The notes under the pieces: generated by a model
Databases searched by the model: none
What the model saw: the letters and a program-made list of their open reading frames with translations, nothing else
Told to the model about the DNA's origin: nothing
Assembly: GCF_030440515.1 (NCBI RefSeq)
Contig: NZ_CP076543.1
Span: 3,534,001 to 3,598,000 of the forward strand
From: Streptomyces xanthophaeus
Lineage (GTDB): Bacteria; Actinomycetota; Actinomycetes; Streptomycetales; Streptomycetaceae
DNA: 64,000 nucleotides
Direction: 5' to 3'
Shown here: positions 9,463 to 17,287 of the stretch, piece after piece
Position numbering within the stretch: position 1 is the first letter of the stretch
Layout of the letters: every line of letters starts with the position of its first letter
Program-made: the position numbers and the translations under genes

Positions 9463-9479
9463 GCGCCATCAGGTGGCGC
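9463..9479. promoter_or_regulatory. Inverted repeat upstream of the GntR gene
   Basis: GCGCCA and TGGCGC flank a 5-bp spacer 50 bp upstream of the regulator. A direct repeat of CAACAC follows (about 9479-9498). These are candidate autoregulatory sites. There is no clear Shine-Dalgarno before the ATG at 9529, and a TACGTT box ends about 12 bp before it, so the transcript may be leaderless. Confidence 0.35.
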
Positions 9480-9528
9480 AACACTGCGGCAACACCACCG
9501 GCGCCGGGCCGCCGGTACGTTCCCTGCC

Positions 9529-10299
9529 ATGCCAGCCGAACGAACCGCCACGCACACCGTCCCGGTCGCCGCCGCGCGCCGGCGGCGACTGCGCGCGGAC
9601 CAGGCTCGCCAGCTCGCCGACCTGCTGCGCCACCAGATCCTGGCGGGCGGCTACCCCGGCGGGGTCCTCCCCCTGGAGGGCGAACTCGCCGACTCCTACG
9701 GCGCCGGCCGCAACACGGTCCGCCAGGCCCTCGACCTGCTGCGCGGCGAGCGGCTCGTGGAGCGCCGCCCCGGCGTGGGCACCGTCGTGGTCTGCGAGAA
9801 GTACCCGCACGGCCTGGACCGCCTGCAAGGCCTGGCCGAGACGCTGAACGAGCACGGCCGGGTGACCAACGAGGTCCGCACCGTCGGCCCCGTCCGTGCC
9901 CCCGCCCCGGTCGCCGGGCGGCTCGGTCTGCCCGAGCACGCCGACGTGCTCTACATCGAACGGCTGCGGCGCCTGAACGGGCTGCCGCTCTCCCTCGACC
10001 TCACCTACGTCCCGATGGACATCGGCACCGGACTGCTGGGCTGCGACCTGGAGAACACCGACGTCTTCCGGCTCCTGGAGCAGCTGACCGGGCAGCCGCT
10101 CGGGCACGCCGAGATCACCCTTGAGGCCGTCAACGCCGACGCGCACTCCGCCGCCGTCCTGCAGGCCCCGCGCGGGGCCGCCGTCCTGATGCTCGAGCGC
10201 CTCACCCACCTGGGCGACGGGCGGCCCGTGGACCTGGAGTTCATCCGCTTCCACGGCGACCGGATCACCATGAGCGGCCTGCTGCGCCGCGCCCTCTGA
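9529..10299 (+). CDS. GntR/HutC-family regulator with UTRA ligand domain
   Basis: A 256-residue transcription factor. Residues about 20-85 form the winged helix of GntR (ADQARQLADLLRHQILAGGY, then LADSYGAGRNTVRQALDLL as the recognition helix region). Residues about 100-250 are a UTRA domain (NEVRTVGPV, LYIERLRRLNGLPLSLDLTYVPM), which binds a small effector. It lies 52 bp upstream of the ferredoxin gene in the same direction and is the likely local regulator of the ferredoxin/ABC/flavoprotein operon. The effector is unknown and is probably the imported substrate or its product. Confidence 0.9.
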   Translation: MPAERTATHTVPVAAARRRRLRADQARQLADLLRHQILAGGYPGGVLPLEGELADSYGAGRNTVRQALDLLRGERLVERRPGVGTVVVCEKYPHGLDRLQGLAETLNEHGRVTNEVRTVGPVRAPAPVAGRLGLPEHADVLYIERLRRLNGLPLSLDLTYVPMDIGTGLLGCDLENTDVFRLLEQLTGQPLGHAEITLEAVNADAHSAAVLQAPRGAAVLMLERLTHLGDGRPVDLEFIRFHGDRITMSGLLRRAL

Positions 10300-10351
10300 G
10301 CCCTCCGAGCCCCCTCCGACACCGAACGTACCCACCTTCCTGGAGACAGCC

Positions 10352-10579
10352 ATGCCTGTGGTCCCCCAGCGCGGCGACGTGCCCGTGACCATCGACGAGT
10401 CCCTGTGCATCGACGGCTGCACGCTCTGCGTCGACATGTGTCCGCTCGACTCGCTCGCGATCCGCGAGGACAACGGCAAGGCCTACATGCACGTCGACGA
10501 GTGCTGGTACTGCGGCCCGTGCGCCGCCCGCTGTCCCACCGGCGCGGTCACCGTCAACATGCCCTACCTGCTCCGGTGA
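10352..10579 (+). CDS. AprB-like two-cluster 4Fe-4S ferredoxin
   Basis: A 75-residue iron-sulfur protein with two cysteine sets. The first is CIDGCTLCVDMCP (C-x3-C-x2-C-x3-CP, one residue longer than usual) and the second is CWYCGPCAARCP (C-x2-C-x2-C-x3-CP). The middle KAYMHVDECWYCGPC and following CPTGAVTV resemble the N-terminal half of the adenylylsulfate reductase beta subunit. A good SD (GGAGAC) precedes the ATG. It is probably the electron partner of the flavoprotein at 13714, although the importer genes lie between them. It ends 14 bp before the binding-protein gene. Confidence 0.88.
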   Translation: MPVVPQRGDVPVTIDESLCIDGCTLCVDMCPLDSLAIREDNGKAYMHVDECWYCGPCAARCPTGAVTVNMPYLLR

Positions 10580-10593
10580 AAGGTCCCCTCCCC

Positions 10594-11958
10594 ATGCGTA
10601 CGACGCGTACGACGCGTACGAAGACACTCGCGCCCGCCGCGCTCGCCCTGCTCCTCGCGCCGCTGGCCACCGCCTGCTCGGGCTCCGCCGGTGCGGCCGG
10701 CTCCAAGACGGTCACCGTGACCGTCGGCTACCAGTCCAAGACCATCAACACCGTCACCGCCGGCACCCTGCTGCGCTCCCTCGGCTACTTCGAGGAGGAG
10801 CTCGCCGCGCGCGGCGAGAAGGACGGCATCACCTACAAGGTGGACTGGCAGGACTACGCCACCGGCGCCCCCATCACCGCCCAGATGACCGCCGGGAAGA
10901 TCGACATCGGTTCGATGGGCGACTTCCCGCTCCTGATCAACGCGGTGCGCGGCAAGGAGCTGAAGCAGCCCACCCACCTCGTCTCCGTGACCGGCTACAA
11001 CCTGCGGGGCGGCCTCAACACCGTGGTCACCGCACCGGAGTCGAAGCTGGAGTCCCTGGCCGACCTGCGCGGCAAGAAGGTGTCGACGAGCGTCGGCTCG
11101 GCGGCCGACGGAACGCTGGTACGGGCACTGCAGCGCGCCGGGATCGACCCGACGGGCGGCATCGAGAAGCTCAACCAGCAGCCCAGCGTGGGTGCTTCGG
11201 CGCTCCAGGCGGGCAGCGTCGACGCGCTCTCGCAGTTCGTGGCGTGGCCGGGCCAGCTGGCGTACGAAGGCCGGGCCAAGGCCCTGTACGACGGCGCCGA
11301 GCTGAACCTGCCGACCTTCCACGGGGTCACCGTGCGGGAGAAGTTCGCGAAGGAGCGGGCCGGCGTACTGGACGACTTCCTGCGGGCCCAGCGGCGGGCC
11401 ACCGACCACCTGCGCGCAGAGCCGGTCGCGGCCGCCGAATCAGTGGCGAAGGAGACCGGGCTGCCGGCGGAGGTGGTGTACCTGTACAACGGGGCGAACG
11501 GCATCGCGACCTTCGACCCGGCCCTGCGCCCGGAGCTGATCGACGCGCTGAAGCAGGACGTGCCGGTGCTGAAGGACGCCAAGCTGGTCGGCGACGTGGA
11601 CGTGGACGCCTTCGTGGACCCGGCGCCGCTGGCCCGGGTGGCGGCCGGGACGGCGGAGTACCCCAAGGCGGTGGCCGCCCGCCCCGAGCTGTGGCTGAAG
11701 GGCCAGGCCCGGACCCTGTCCTTCGACTCCCCGCGCGAGCTGCTGAAGGCGGCGCGCGGCGCGGACGTCCGGGCGGCGTACGTGCCGGACGCGGTGACGG
11801 GCACGCTCTGGTTCGCGGACAAGGCGGTGTGGGTCGCCGAGGGGCCGGAGCTGCGCGCCTTCGTCACGCCGGCGGGCGCGAAGGCGTACGTGGCGGCGCA
11901 CCAGGGATCCGGGGCGCGCATCGTGAGCTTCGCCGAGGCCGGGGCCCTGGCGTCATGA
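10594..11958 (+). CDS. ABC importer substrate-binding lipoprotein (SsuA/NitT-type) with NosL-like C-terminal tail
   Basis: A 454-residue lipoprotein with signal peptide and lipobox LATAC. Residues about 35-340 look like a periplasmic-binding-protein-like II fold of the nitrate/sulfonate/taurine class (VGYQSKTINTVTAGTLLRSLGYFEEEL, AGKIDIGSMGDFPLLIN, LADLRGKKVSTSVGSAADG). Sulfonate and nitrate binders usually end near 320-340 residues. Here about 65 further residues (AYVPDAVTGTLWFADKAVWV, then ELRAFVTPAGAKAYVAAHQG) resemble a NosL domain, though I see no Cys-Gly-Met copper motif. The signal peptide begins with a TTR repeat encoded by 9-bp tandem repeats. Its stop overlaps the permease start by 4 bp. 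The ligand is unknown; an anion such as a sulfonate is plausible. Confidence 0.85.
   Translation: MRTTRTTRTKTLAPAALALLLAPLATACSGSAGAAGSKTVTVTVGYQSKTINTVTAGTLLRSLGYFEEELAARGEKDGITYKVDWQDYATGAPITAQMTAGKIDIGSMGDFPLLINAVRGKELKQPTHLVSVTGYNLRGGLNTVVTAPESKLESLADLRGKKVSTSVGSAADGTLVRALQRAGIDPTGGIEKLNQQPSVGASALQAGSVDALSQFVAWPGQLAYEGRAKALYDGAELNLPTFHGVTVREKFAKERAGVLDDFLRAQRRATDHLRAEPVAAAESVAKETGLPAEVVYLYNGANGIATFDPALRPELIDALKQDVPVLKDAKLVGDVDVDAFVDPAPLARVAAGTAEYPKAVAARPELWLKGQARTLSFDSPRELLKAARGADVRAAYVPDAVTGTLWFADKAVWVAEGPELRAFVTPAGAKAYVAAHQGSGARIVSFAEAGALAS
10597..10623. repeat. 9-bp tandem repeat in the signal-peptide codons
   Basis: CGTACGACG occurs twice perfectly and a third time with one change, encoding RTTRTTRT at the N-terminus of the binding lipoprotein. 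Copy number could change without shifting the frame. Confidence 0.85.
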
Positions 11959-12956
11959 CGGGCGGCCGCTGGCTGCTGCGGGCGGCCTCGCTCGGCGCGG
12001 CCCTGCTCGTGTGGCAGGGGCTGACCTCACTGGACGTGAACGTGTGGCTGCGCTTCGAGCAGTTCCCGACGGTGGGCGAGGTCGCCGGGGCGTTCGCCGA
12101 GCGGGCCGGGACCGGGCCCTTCTGGCAGGACCTGGCGTCCAGCCTGCGCCGGATCGTGACGGGCTTCGCGCTCGCCGCGGTCCTGGGCGTGGCGGTGGGC
12201 ACGGCGATCGCCCGGTCGCGGATCGCGGCCGACGTGCTGGGCCCGTTGCTGGAGGTGCTGCGTCCGGTACCGGCGATCGCGCTCGTCCCGGTGGCGATCC
12301 TGCTGTTCCCCTCCAACGAGCAGGGGATCGTGTTCATCACCTGCGCGGCCGCCTTCTTCCCGGTGCTGGTCTCGACGCGGCACGCGGTGGGGGCGCTGAG
12401 CCCGGTGTGGGAGGAGGCGGTCCTGACCATGGGCGGCGGGCGGGCGCGGATCCTCTTCTCCGTGGTGCTGCCGGGCGCCCTGCCGGGCATCTTCGGGGGC
12501 CTGTCGGTCGGGATCGGGGTGGCCTGGATCTGTGTGATCTCGGCCGAGATGATCTCCGGCGAGTACGGGGTCGGCTACCGGACCTGGCAGGACTACACGG
12601 TGATCGACTACCCCGGTGTCTTCGTCGGCATGGTCACCATCGGCGCACTGGGCTGGCTGACCTCCACGGCGGTGGAGCGTGCGGGCCGCCGCCTGACGCG
12701 GTGGCTGCCGGCGCGCGACGGTGCGGGCGCCGGCCGGGCCCAGGCGCCGCGGCCGGAGGGCACGGCGGGCGCGAGGGGGCTGCGGCTCCACCCGCGGCCC
12801 GGGGCGTCACGGGCCCGGCAGGGCGCGGACCCCGAGGCCCCGCGTCCCGAGGCCCCGCGCCCCGACACCCCGCGTCCTGACGACCCGCGCCCTGACAACC
12901 CGCGTCCCGGCTCCGCCCGGGCGGAGCCCCGTACACGAGAGGTGACCTCGCCATGA
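11955..12956 (+). CDS. ABC importer permease (SsuC/TauC-type) with Pro-rich C-terminal tail
   Basis: A 333-residue inner-membrane protein with about six membrane segments between residues 5 and 245. The EAA loop that contacts the ATPase is recognisable (EEAVLTMGGGRARILFSVVLPGALPGIFGGL). After residue 250 comes a soluble Pro/Arg tail with five copies of a five-residue unit (EAPRP/DTPRP/DDPRP/DNPRP). The tail is not part of the transport fold and is rare in this family as far as I know. Both ends overlap neighbours by 4 bp (ATGA), so the three importer genes are translationally coupled. Confidence 0.9.
   Translation: MTGGRWLLRAASLGAALLVWQGLTSLDVNVWLRFEQFPTVGEVAGAFAERAGTGPFWQDLASSLRRIVTGFALAAVLGVAVGTAIARSRIAADVLGPLLEVLRPVPAIALVPVAILLFPSNEQGIVFITCAAAFFPVLVSTRHAVGALSPVWEEAVLTMGGGRARILFSVVLPGALPGIFGGLSVGIGVAWICVISAEMISGEYGVGYRTWQDYTVIDYPGVFVGMVTIGALGWLTSTAVERAGRRLTRWLPARDGAGAGRAQAPRPEGTAGARGLRLHPRPGASRARQGADPEAPRPEAPRPDTPRPDDPRPDNPRPGSARAEPRTREVTSP
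12834..12908. repeat. Five 15-bp tandem repeats encoding the permease tail
   Basis: Exactly 75 bp form five degenerate units of the type GAGGCCCCGCGTCCC, encoding EAPRP, EAPRP, DTPRP, DDPRP and DNPRP. The array is in frame and is a candidate variable-number repeat. Confidence 0.85.
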
Positions 12957-13702
12957 GCCTGACCGATGTCGCGACCGCCCCCGTCGCCACCGCTCCCCGG
13001 GGGGCCCGGCTCGCGCTGCGCGGCGTACGGCTCGGGCACCGGGGGAACGTGGTGCTCGACGAGGTCGACCTGACCGTCGAGGAGGGCGAGGTCCTGGCCG
13101 TCGTCGGCCCGTCCGGGTGCGGGAAGTCCACACTGCTGCGCACCCTGGCCGGTCTGCTGCCCCCGCTCGCCGGCGCGGTGGAGCAGGACGGCGCCCCGGT
13201 CCGCGGCCCGGACGCCGACCGGGCGCTGGTCTTCCAGGACGACGCCCTGCTCCCCTGGCGCACGGTCCGGGCCAACGTCGAACTCCCGCTCGCCATCCGC
13301 GAGCAGGGCCGGGCCGAGCGCCGGCGGACCGCCGGGGAGTGGCTGGAGCGGGTCGGCCTGGACGGGCACGCGCACAAGTTCCCGCACCAGCTCTCGGGCG
13401 GGCAGCGCCAGCGCGTGCAGCTGGCCCGAGCCCTCGCCGCACGCCCGCGCGCCGTCCTCATGGACGAGCCGTTCGGGGCGCTCGACGCCCAGACCCGCGC
13501 CGAGATGCAGGACCTCCTCGTGGACGTCCTCGCGGGTACCGGCGCGACCGTCGTCTTCGTCACCCACGACGTGGACGAGGCGCTGTTCCTCGGCGACCGC
13601 GTCGCACTGCTCGGCGCCGCGCAGGTGGTGCCCGTACCGCGGCCGCGCGACCGCGGGGCCTCGTACGCCGGGCTCCGGCAGCAGATCATCAACTCACTCT
13701 GA
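12953..13702 (+). CDS. ABC importer ATP-binding protein (SsuB/TauB-type)
   Basis: A 249-residue nucleotide-binding subunit. Walker A is GPSGCGKST (about 45-53), the Q-loop is VFQDDALLPWRTV, the signature is LSGGQRQRVQLARAL, Walker B is AVLMDEPFGALD, and the switch His is in FVTHDVDEAL. The Q-loop wording LLPWRTV is typical of nitrate/sulfonate/taurine importers. It powers the permease encoded just upstream, and its start overlaps the permease stop. It ends 11 bp before the flavoprotein gene. Confidence 0.92.
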   Translation: MSLTDVATAPVATAPRGARLALRGVRLGHRGNVVLDEVDLTVEEGEVLAVVGPSGCGKSTLLRTLAGLLPPLAGAVEQDGAPVRGPDADRALVFQDDALLPWRTVRANVELPLAIREQGRAERRRTAGEWLERVGLDGHAHKFPHQLSGGQRQRVQLARALAARPRAVLMDEPFGALDAQTRAEMQDLLVDVLAGTGATVVFVTHDVDEALFLGDRVALLGAAQVVPVPRPRDRGASYAGLRQQIINSL

Positions 13703-13713
13703 AGGGCCGCACC

Positions 13714-16458
13714 ATGGACATCCCCGCCATCGGCGACGCCGAGGAACTCTCCTGCGACGTCCTCGTCATCGGCGGCGGCACCGCCGGCACGATGGCGGCG
13801 CTGACCGCCGCCGAGCGGGGCGCGCGGGTCCTGCTCCTGGAGAAGGCGCACGTCCGCCACTCCGGGGCGCTCGCCATGGGCATGGACGGGGTCAACAACG
13901 CCGTCGTCCCCGGCCGCGCCGAGCCCGACGACTACGTCGCCGAGATCACCCGGGCCAACGACGGCATCGTCGACCAGTCCACGGTCCGCCAGACCGCCAC
14001 CCGCGGGTTCGCGATGGTGCAGCGCCTGGAGTCGTACGGGGTGAAGTTCGAGAAGGACGAGCACGGCGAGTACGCGGTGCGCCAGGTGCACCGCTCGGGC
14101 TCGTACGTGCTGCCCATGCCCGAGGGCAAGGACGTCAAGAAGGTCCTCTACCGGCAGCTGCGGCGCCGCGAGATGCGCGAGCGGATCCGGATCGAGAACC
14201 GGGTGATGCCGGTACGGGTCCTGACCTCGCCCGAGGACGGCCGGGCGATCGGCGCGGCCGCCTTCAACACCCGCACCGGCGCCTTCGTGACCGTGCGCGC
14301 CGGGGCGGTGATCCTGGCGACCGGCCCCTGCGGACGGCTCGGACTGCCGGCCTCCGGCTACCTGTACGGGACGTACGAGAACCCGACCAACGCGGGCGAC
14401 GGCTACGCCATGGCCTACCACGCGGGCGCCGCGCTGACCGGGATCGAGTGCTTCCAGATCAACCCGCTGATCAAGGACTACAACGGCCCGGCGTGCGCGT
14501 ACGTCGCCAACCCCTTCGGCGGCTACCAGGTCAACCGGCACGGCGAGCGCTTCGTCGACTCCGACTACTGGTCGGGGCAGATGATGGCCGAGTTCGCCGC
14601 CGAACTCGCCTCGGACCGGGGCCCGGTCTACCTCAAGCTCAGCCACCTCCCGGAGGAGTCGGTGGCCTCCCTGGAGTCCATCCTGCACACCACCGAGCGG
14701 CCGACGCGCGGCACCTTCCACGCGGGCCGCGGCCACGACTACCGCACCCACGACATCGAGATGCACATCTCGGAGATCGGGCTGTGCGGCGGCCACTCGG
14801 CGTCCGGCGTCCGGGTGGACGACCACGCGCGCACCACGGTGCCGCGGCTGTACGCGGCCGGGGACCTGGCGTCCGTACCGCACAACTACATGATCGGGGC
14901 GTTCGTCTTCGGCGATCTGGCGGGCGCGGACGCGGCCAGGTACACGGCCTACGAGGGCACGCTGCCGGCCGACCAGCTGGCGGCGGCCCACGAGCTGATC
15001 TACCGCCCCCTGCGCAACCCGGAGGGGCCGCCGCAGCCACAGGTGGAGTACAAGCTGCGGCGGTTCGTGAACGACTACGTGGCTCCGCCGAAGACGGGTG
15101 CGAAGCTCTCGCTCGCCGTGGCGGCCTTCGACCGGATGACCGGTGAGATCGCGGAGATGGGCGCGACCACCGCGCACGAGCTGATGCGGTGCGCGGAGGT
15201 GTCCTTCATCCGGGACTGCGCGGAGATGGCGGCCCGCTCCTCGCTGGCCCGTACCGAGTCCCGCTGGGGCCTCTACCACGAGCGGCTCGACCACCCGGAG
15301 CGTGACGACACGGGCTGGCTGCACCACCTGGACCTGCGCAAGTCGGCCTCGGGGGCGATGGAGTTCACCGCCCGGCCGGTGGAGCCGTACCTGGTGCCGG
15401 TCGACGGGTTCGCCCCGGCCGGCGGCCCCTCACGGCACCTGGGCGAGGTCGACCTGGTCCCGGTGGCCACGGCGGGCCCCCGCGAGGCGGCCCCGGCGGC
15501 CCGCGCGCAGGCCTCCCCGAACCCGGACGGCCCGAACGGCCCGGACGGCCCGGACGCGGCCCCCGCACCCCCGCACGTCTCGGCGTCCTCGCCCCGGATC
15601 CTCGAACTGCTCTCCCTGGCCGAGGAGTCACCCGACCTGGCCGCCCTCACGCCCTACCTGGCCGACCCCGATCCGGCGGTACGGGCCGCCGCCGTCGCCG
15701 CGCTCGGCGAGACCGTGCCGGCCGGCGCGGGGCCCGCGCTGGCCGCACGCCTGGCCGACGCCGCTCCCGTCGTACGGGCGGCCGCCGCGGCCGCGCTGCG
15801 CGAGCTCGTGGAGGTCCTGCCAAGCGGGCCGGAACTCGGCGCGGGCCTGCGCGCCGCCCTCGCCGTGCCCGACCCGGCGGTACGCTCCGCCGCCCTCGAA
15901 GTCCTGCGGGCGCTGCGGCTCGGCGACGCGGAGCTGTACGCCTCCTCACTGTCCGACGCCGACCCGGAGGTCCGCATCCACGCGGTCCGCGCGCTGGTCT
16001 CGGTGGACGCCGTCCCGCAGCTGGCCGCGGCCGCCGCCGACCCGGCCCGTGAGGTCCGGGTGGCGGTGGCCAAGGGCCTGGCCTCGGTGCACGCCCCGGC
16101 CCCGGCCCCGCTGGACCCGCTGCTGGCGGACGCCGACCCGCTGGTGCGGGGTGCGGCGCTGGGCGCGCTGGCCTCGGTCGGCTGCCCTGACGGGTACGCC
16201 CGTACCGCGGTGGCGGCTCTGGCCGACCCGGCCTGGCAGGTCCGGGCGGGGGCGGCGGCCGGGCTGTCGGCGGCCGCCCCGGAAACGGCGGTACCGGCTC
16301 TGGCCAAGGCCTTGGCCGACGCCAACGCGGACGTCCGCAAGGCCGCGGTCCTCGCCCTGCTGGCGCACCGGGACACCGCGGAGGCCCGGGCGGCCCTGGC
16401 CACGGCAGTCTCGGACCCGGACGCGGACGTCCGCGCGTACGCGGCCCGCGCCGCCTGA
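13714..16458 (+). CDS. AprA/fumarate-reductase-type flavoprotein fused to C-terminal HEAT repeats
   Basis: A 914-residue cytoplasmic protein. Residues 14-575 are an FAD-binding oxidoreductase of the SdhA/FrdA/AprA superfamily. VIGGGTAGTMAAL (18-30) binds ADP, and EKAHVRHSGALAMG resembles the APS-reductase version (RSGAVAQG) more than the SdhA motif that binds FAD covalently. RLYAAGDLASVPHNYMIGAF is the second FAD contact. A Pro/Gly linker (about 595-625, PDGPNGPDGPD) leads to roughly eight HEAT-type repeats (DPDPAVRAAAVAAL and similar) to the C-terminus. It is the last gene of the regulator/ferredoxin/importer operon. The ferredoxin at 10352 is the likely redox partner. The reaction is unknown; HEAT repeats suggest a scaffold or regulatory function. 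Confidence 0.87.
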   Translation: MDIPAIGDAEELSCDVLVIGGGTAGTMAALTAAERGARVLLLEKAHVRHSGALAMGMDGVNNAVVPGRAEPDDYVAEITRANDGIVDQSTVRQTATRGFAMVQRLESYGVKFEKDEHGEYAVRQVHRSGSYVLPMPEGKDVKKVLYRQLRRREMRERIRIENRVMPVRVLTSPEDGRAIGAAAFNTRTGAFVTVRAGAVILATGPCGRLGLPASGYLYGTYENPTNAGDGYAMAYHAGAALTGIECFQINPLIKDYNGPACAYVANPFGGYQVNRHGERFVDSDYWSGQMMAEFAAELASDRGPVYLKLSHLPEESVASLESILHTTERPTRGTFHAGRGHDYRTHDIEMHISEIGLCGGHSASGVRVDDHARTTVPRLYAAGDLASVPHNYMIGAFVFGDLAGADAARYTAYEGTLPADQLAAAHELIYRPLRNPEGPPQPQVEYKLRRFVNDYVAPPKTGAKLSLAVAAFDRMTGEIAEMGATTAHELMRCAEVSFIRDCAEMAARSSLARTESRWGLYHERLDHPERDDTGWLHHLDLRKSASGAMEFTARPVEPYLVPVDGFAPAGGPSRHLGEVDLVPVATAGPREAAPAARAQASPNPDGPNGPDGPDAAPAPPHVSASSPRILELLSLAEESPDLAALTPYLADPDPAVRAAAVAALGETVPAGAGPALAARLADAAPVVRAAAAAALRELVEVLPSGPELGAGLRAALAVPDPAVRSAALEVLRALRLGDAELYASSLSDADPEVRIHAVRALVSVDAVPQLAAAAADPAREVRVAVAKGLASVHAPAPAPLDPLLADADPLVRGAALGALASVGCPDGYARTAVAALADPAWQVRAGAAAGLSAAAPETAVPALAKALADANADVRKAAVLALLAHRDTAEARAALATAVSDPDADVRAYAARAA

Positions 16459-16571
16459 CCCTCACGCGGTGTCAGGCGGTGGTGTCGGACCCCCGTTTGG
16501 GGGTCCGCGGCGTGCAGGGCCCGCGGGGCGCCGGGATGGTGGACGAAAGCCCGTCGACGGCAGGAGTCGCC

Positions 16572-17183
16572 ATGTCCCCCCATGTCCGCAAGGCCACCCT
16601 CGTGATCACCGCCGCCGTGTCGCTGGGCCTGGCCGCCGTGGTCCCGGCGCACGGGGTGGAGGGGCCCGCGCCCGACCCACGGAACAAGCAGGCCATGCGG
16701 GACATGGCGACGGCGATCGCGGTGACGGCCAAGTACGCGGACGAGCGGGCGGCGCTCAAGGACGGGTACGTCCCGCACGGCGAGGAATGCATGACCAACC
16801 CGTTCGGGGTGGGCGCCATGGGCTACCACTACGTGAAGCAGGCCAACTGGGGTTCGAAGGACCCTGCCAGGCCGACCGCGCTCCTCTACAGCAAGGACAA
16901 GGACCGCAACGGCCGCCGCAGGCTGGAGACGGTGGAGTGGATGTCGACCGACCGGGACCAGGACCTGAAGACCAGCGACGACCGGCCGAGCATGTTCGGG
17001 CTGCCCTTCGACGGGCCGATGCCCGGCCACTGGGCGGGCATGCCCAAGCACTACGACCTGCACATGTGGGCGTACAAGGAGAACCCGGCGGGCCGCTTCC
17101 ACAACTGGAACCCGGCGCTGACCTGCCCGAAGAAGGCCCCCACCCCGGGTAAGCCGGCCGCCGCCCACCCGCACGGCCATTAG
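16572..17183 (+). CDS. Small secreted protein of unknown function
   Basis: A 203-residue protein with a Sec signal (VRKATLVITAAVSLGLAAVV, cleavage near VPAHG). The mature part has the wording AALKDGYVPHGEECMTNPFGVGAMGYHYV followed by DPARPTALLYSKDKDRNGRRRLETVEW. I recognise this as a family of bacterial secreted hypothetical proteins but know no function. Two cysteines could form a disulfide, and the His/Gly-rich C-terminus (AAAHPHGH) could bind a metal. The start is ATG 16572 with CAGGAG 5 bp upstream. It is separated from the flavoprotein by 113 bp and convergent with nuoN. Confidence 0.8.
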   Translation: MSPHVRKATLVITAAVSLGLAAVVPAHGVEGPAPDPRNKQAMRDMATAIAVTAKYADERAALKDGYVPHGEECMTNPFGVGAMGYHYVKQANWGSKDPARPTALLYSKDKDRNGRRRLETVEWMSTDRDQDLKTSDDRPSMFGLPFDGPMPGHWAGMPKHYDLHMWAYKENPAGRFHNWNPALTCPKKAPTPGKPAAAHPHGH

Positions 17184-17233
17184 CCCGCGCCCGCCGCCAC
17201 GGGCGTCCGAAGCAATAGCCCCGCGCAACGGGC

Positions 17234-17270
17234 GAAGGGCCCGGCTTCCCCGAGGGGAGCCGGGCCCTTC
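17234..17270. terminator. Terminator of the nuo operon (bidirectional)
   Basis: GAAGGGCCCGGCT pairs with its complement around a C/G-rich inner loop, a stem of about 16 bp, between the convergent ends of nuoN and the secreted protein gene. Confidence 0.85.
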
Positions 17271-17287
17271 CTCCAGGCCGGACCGGA

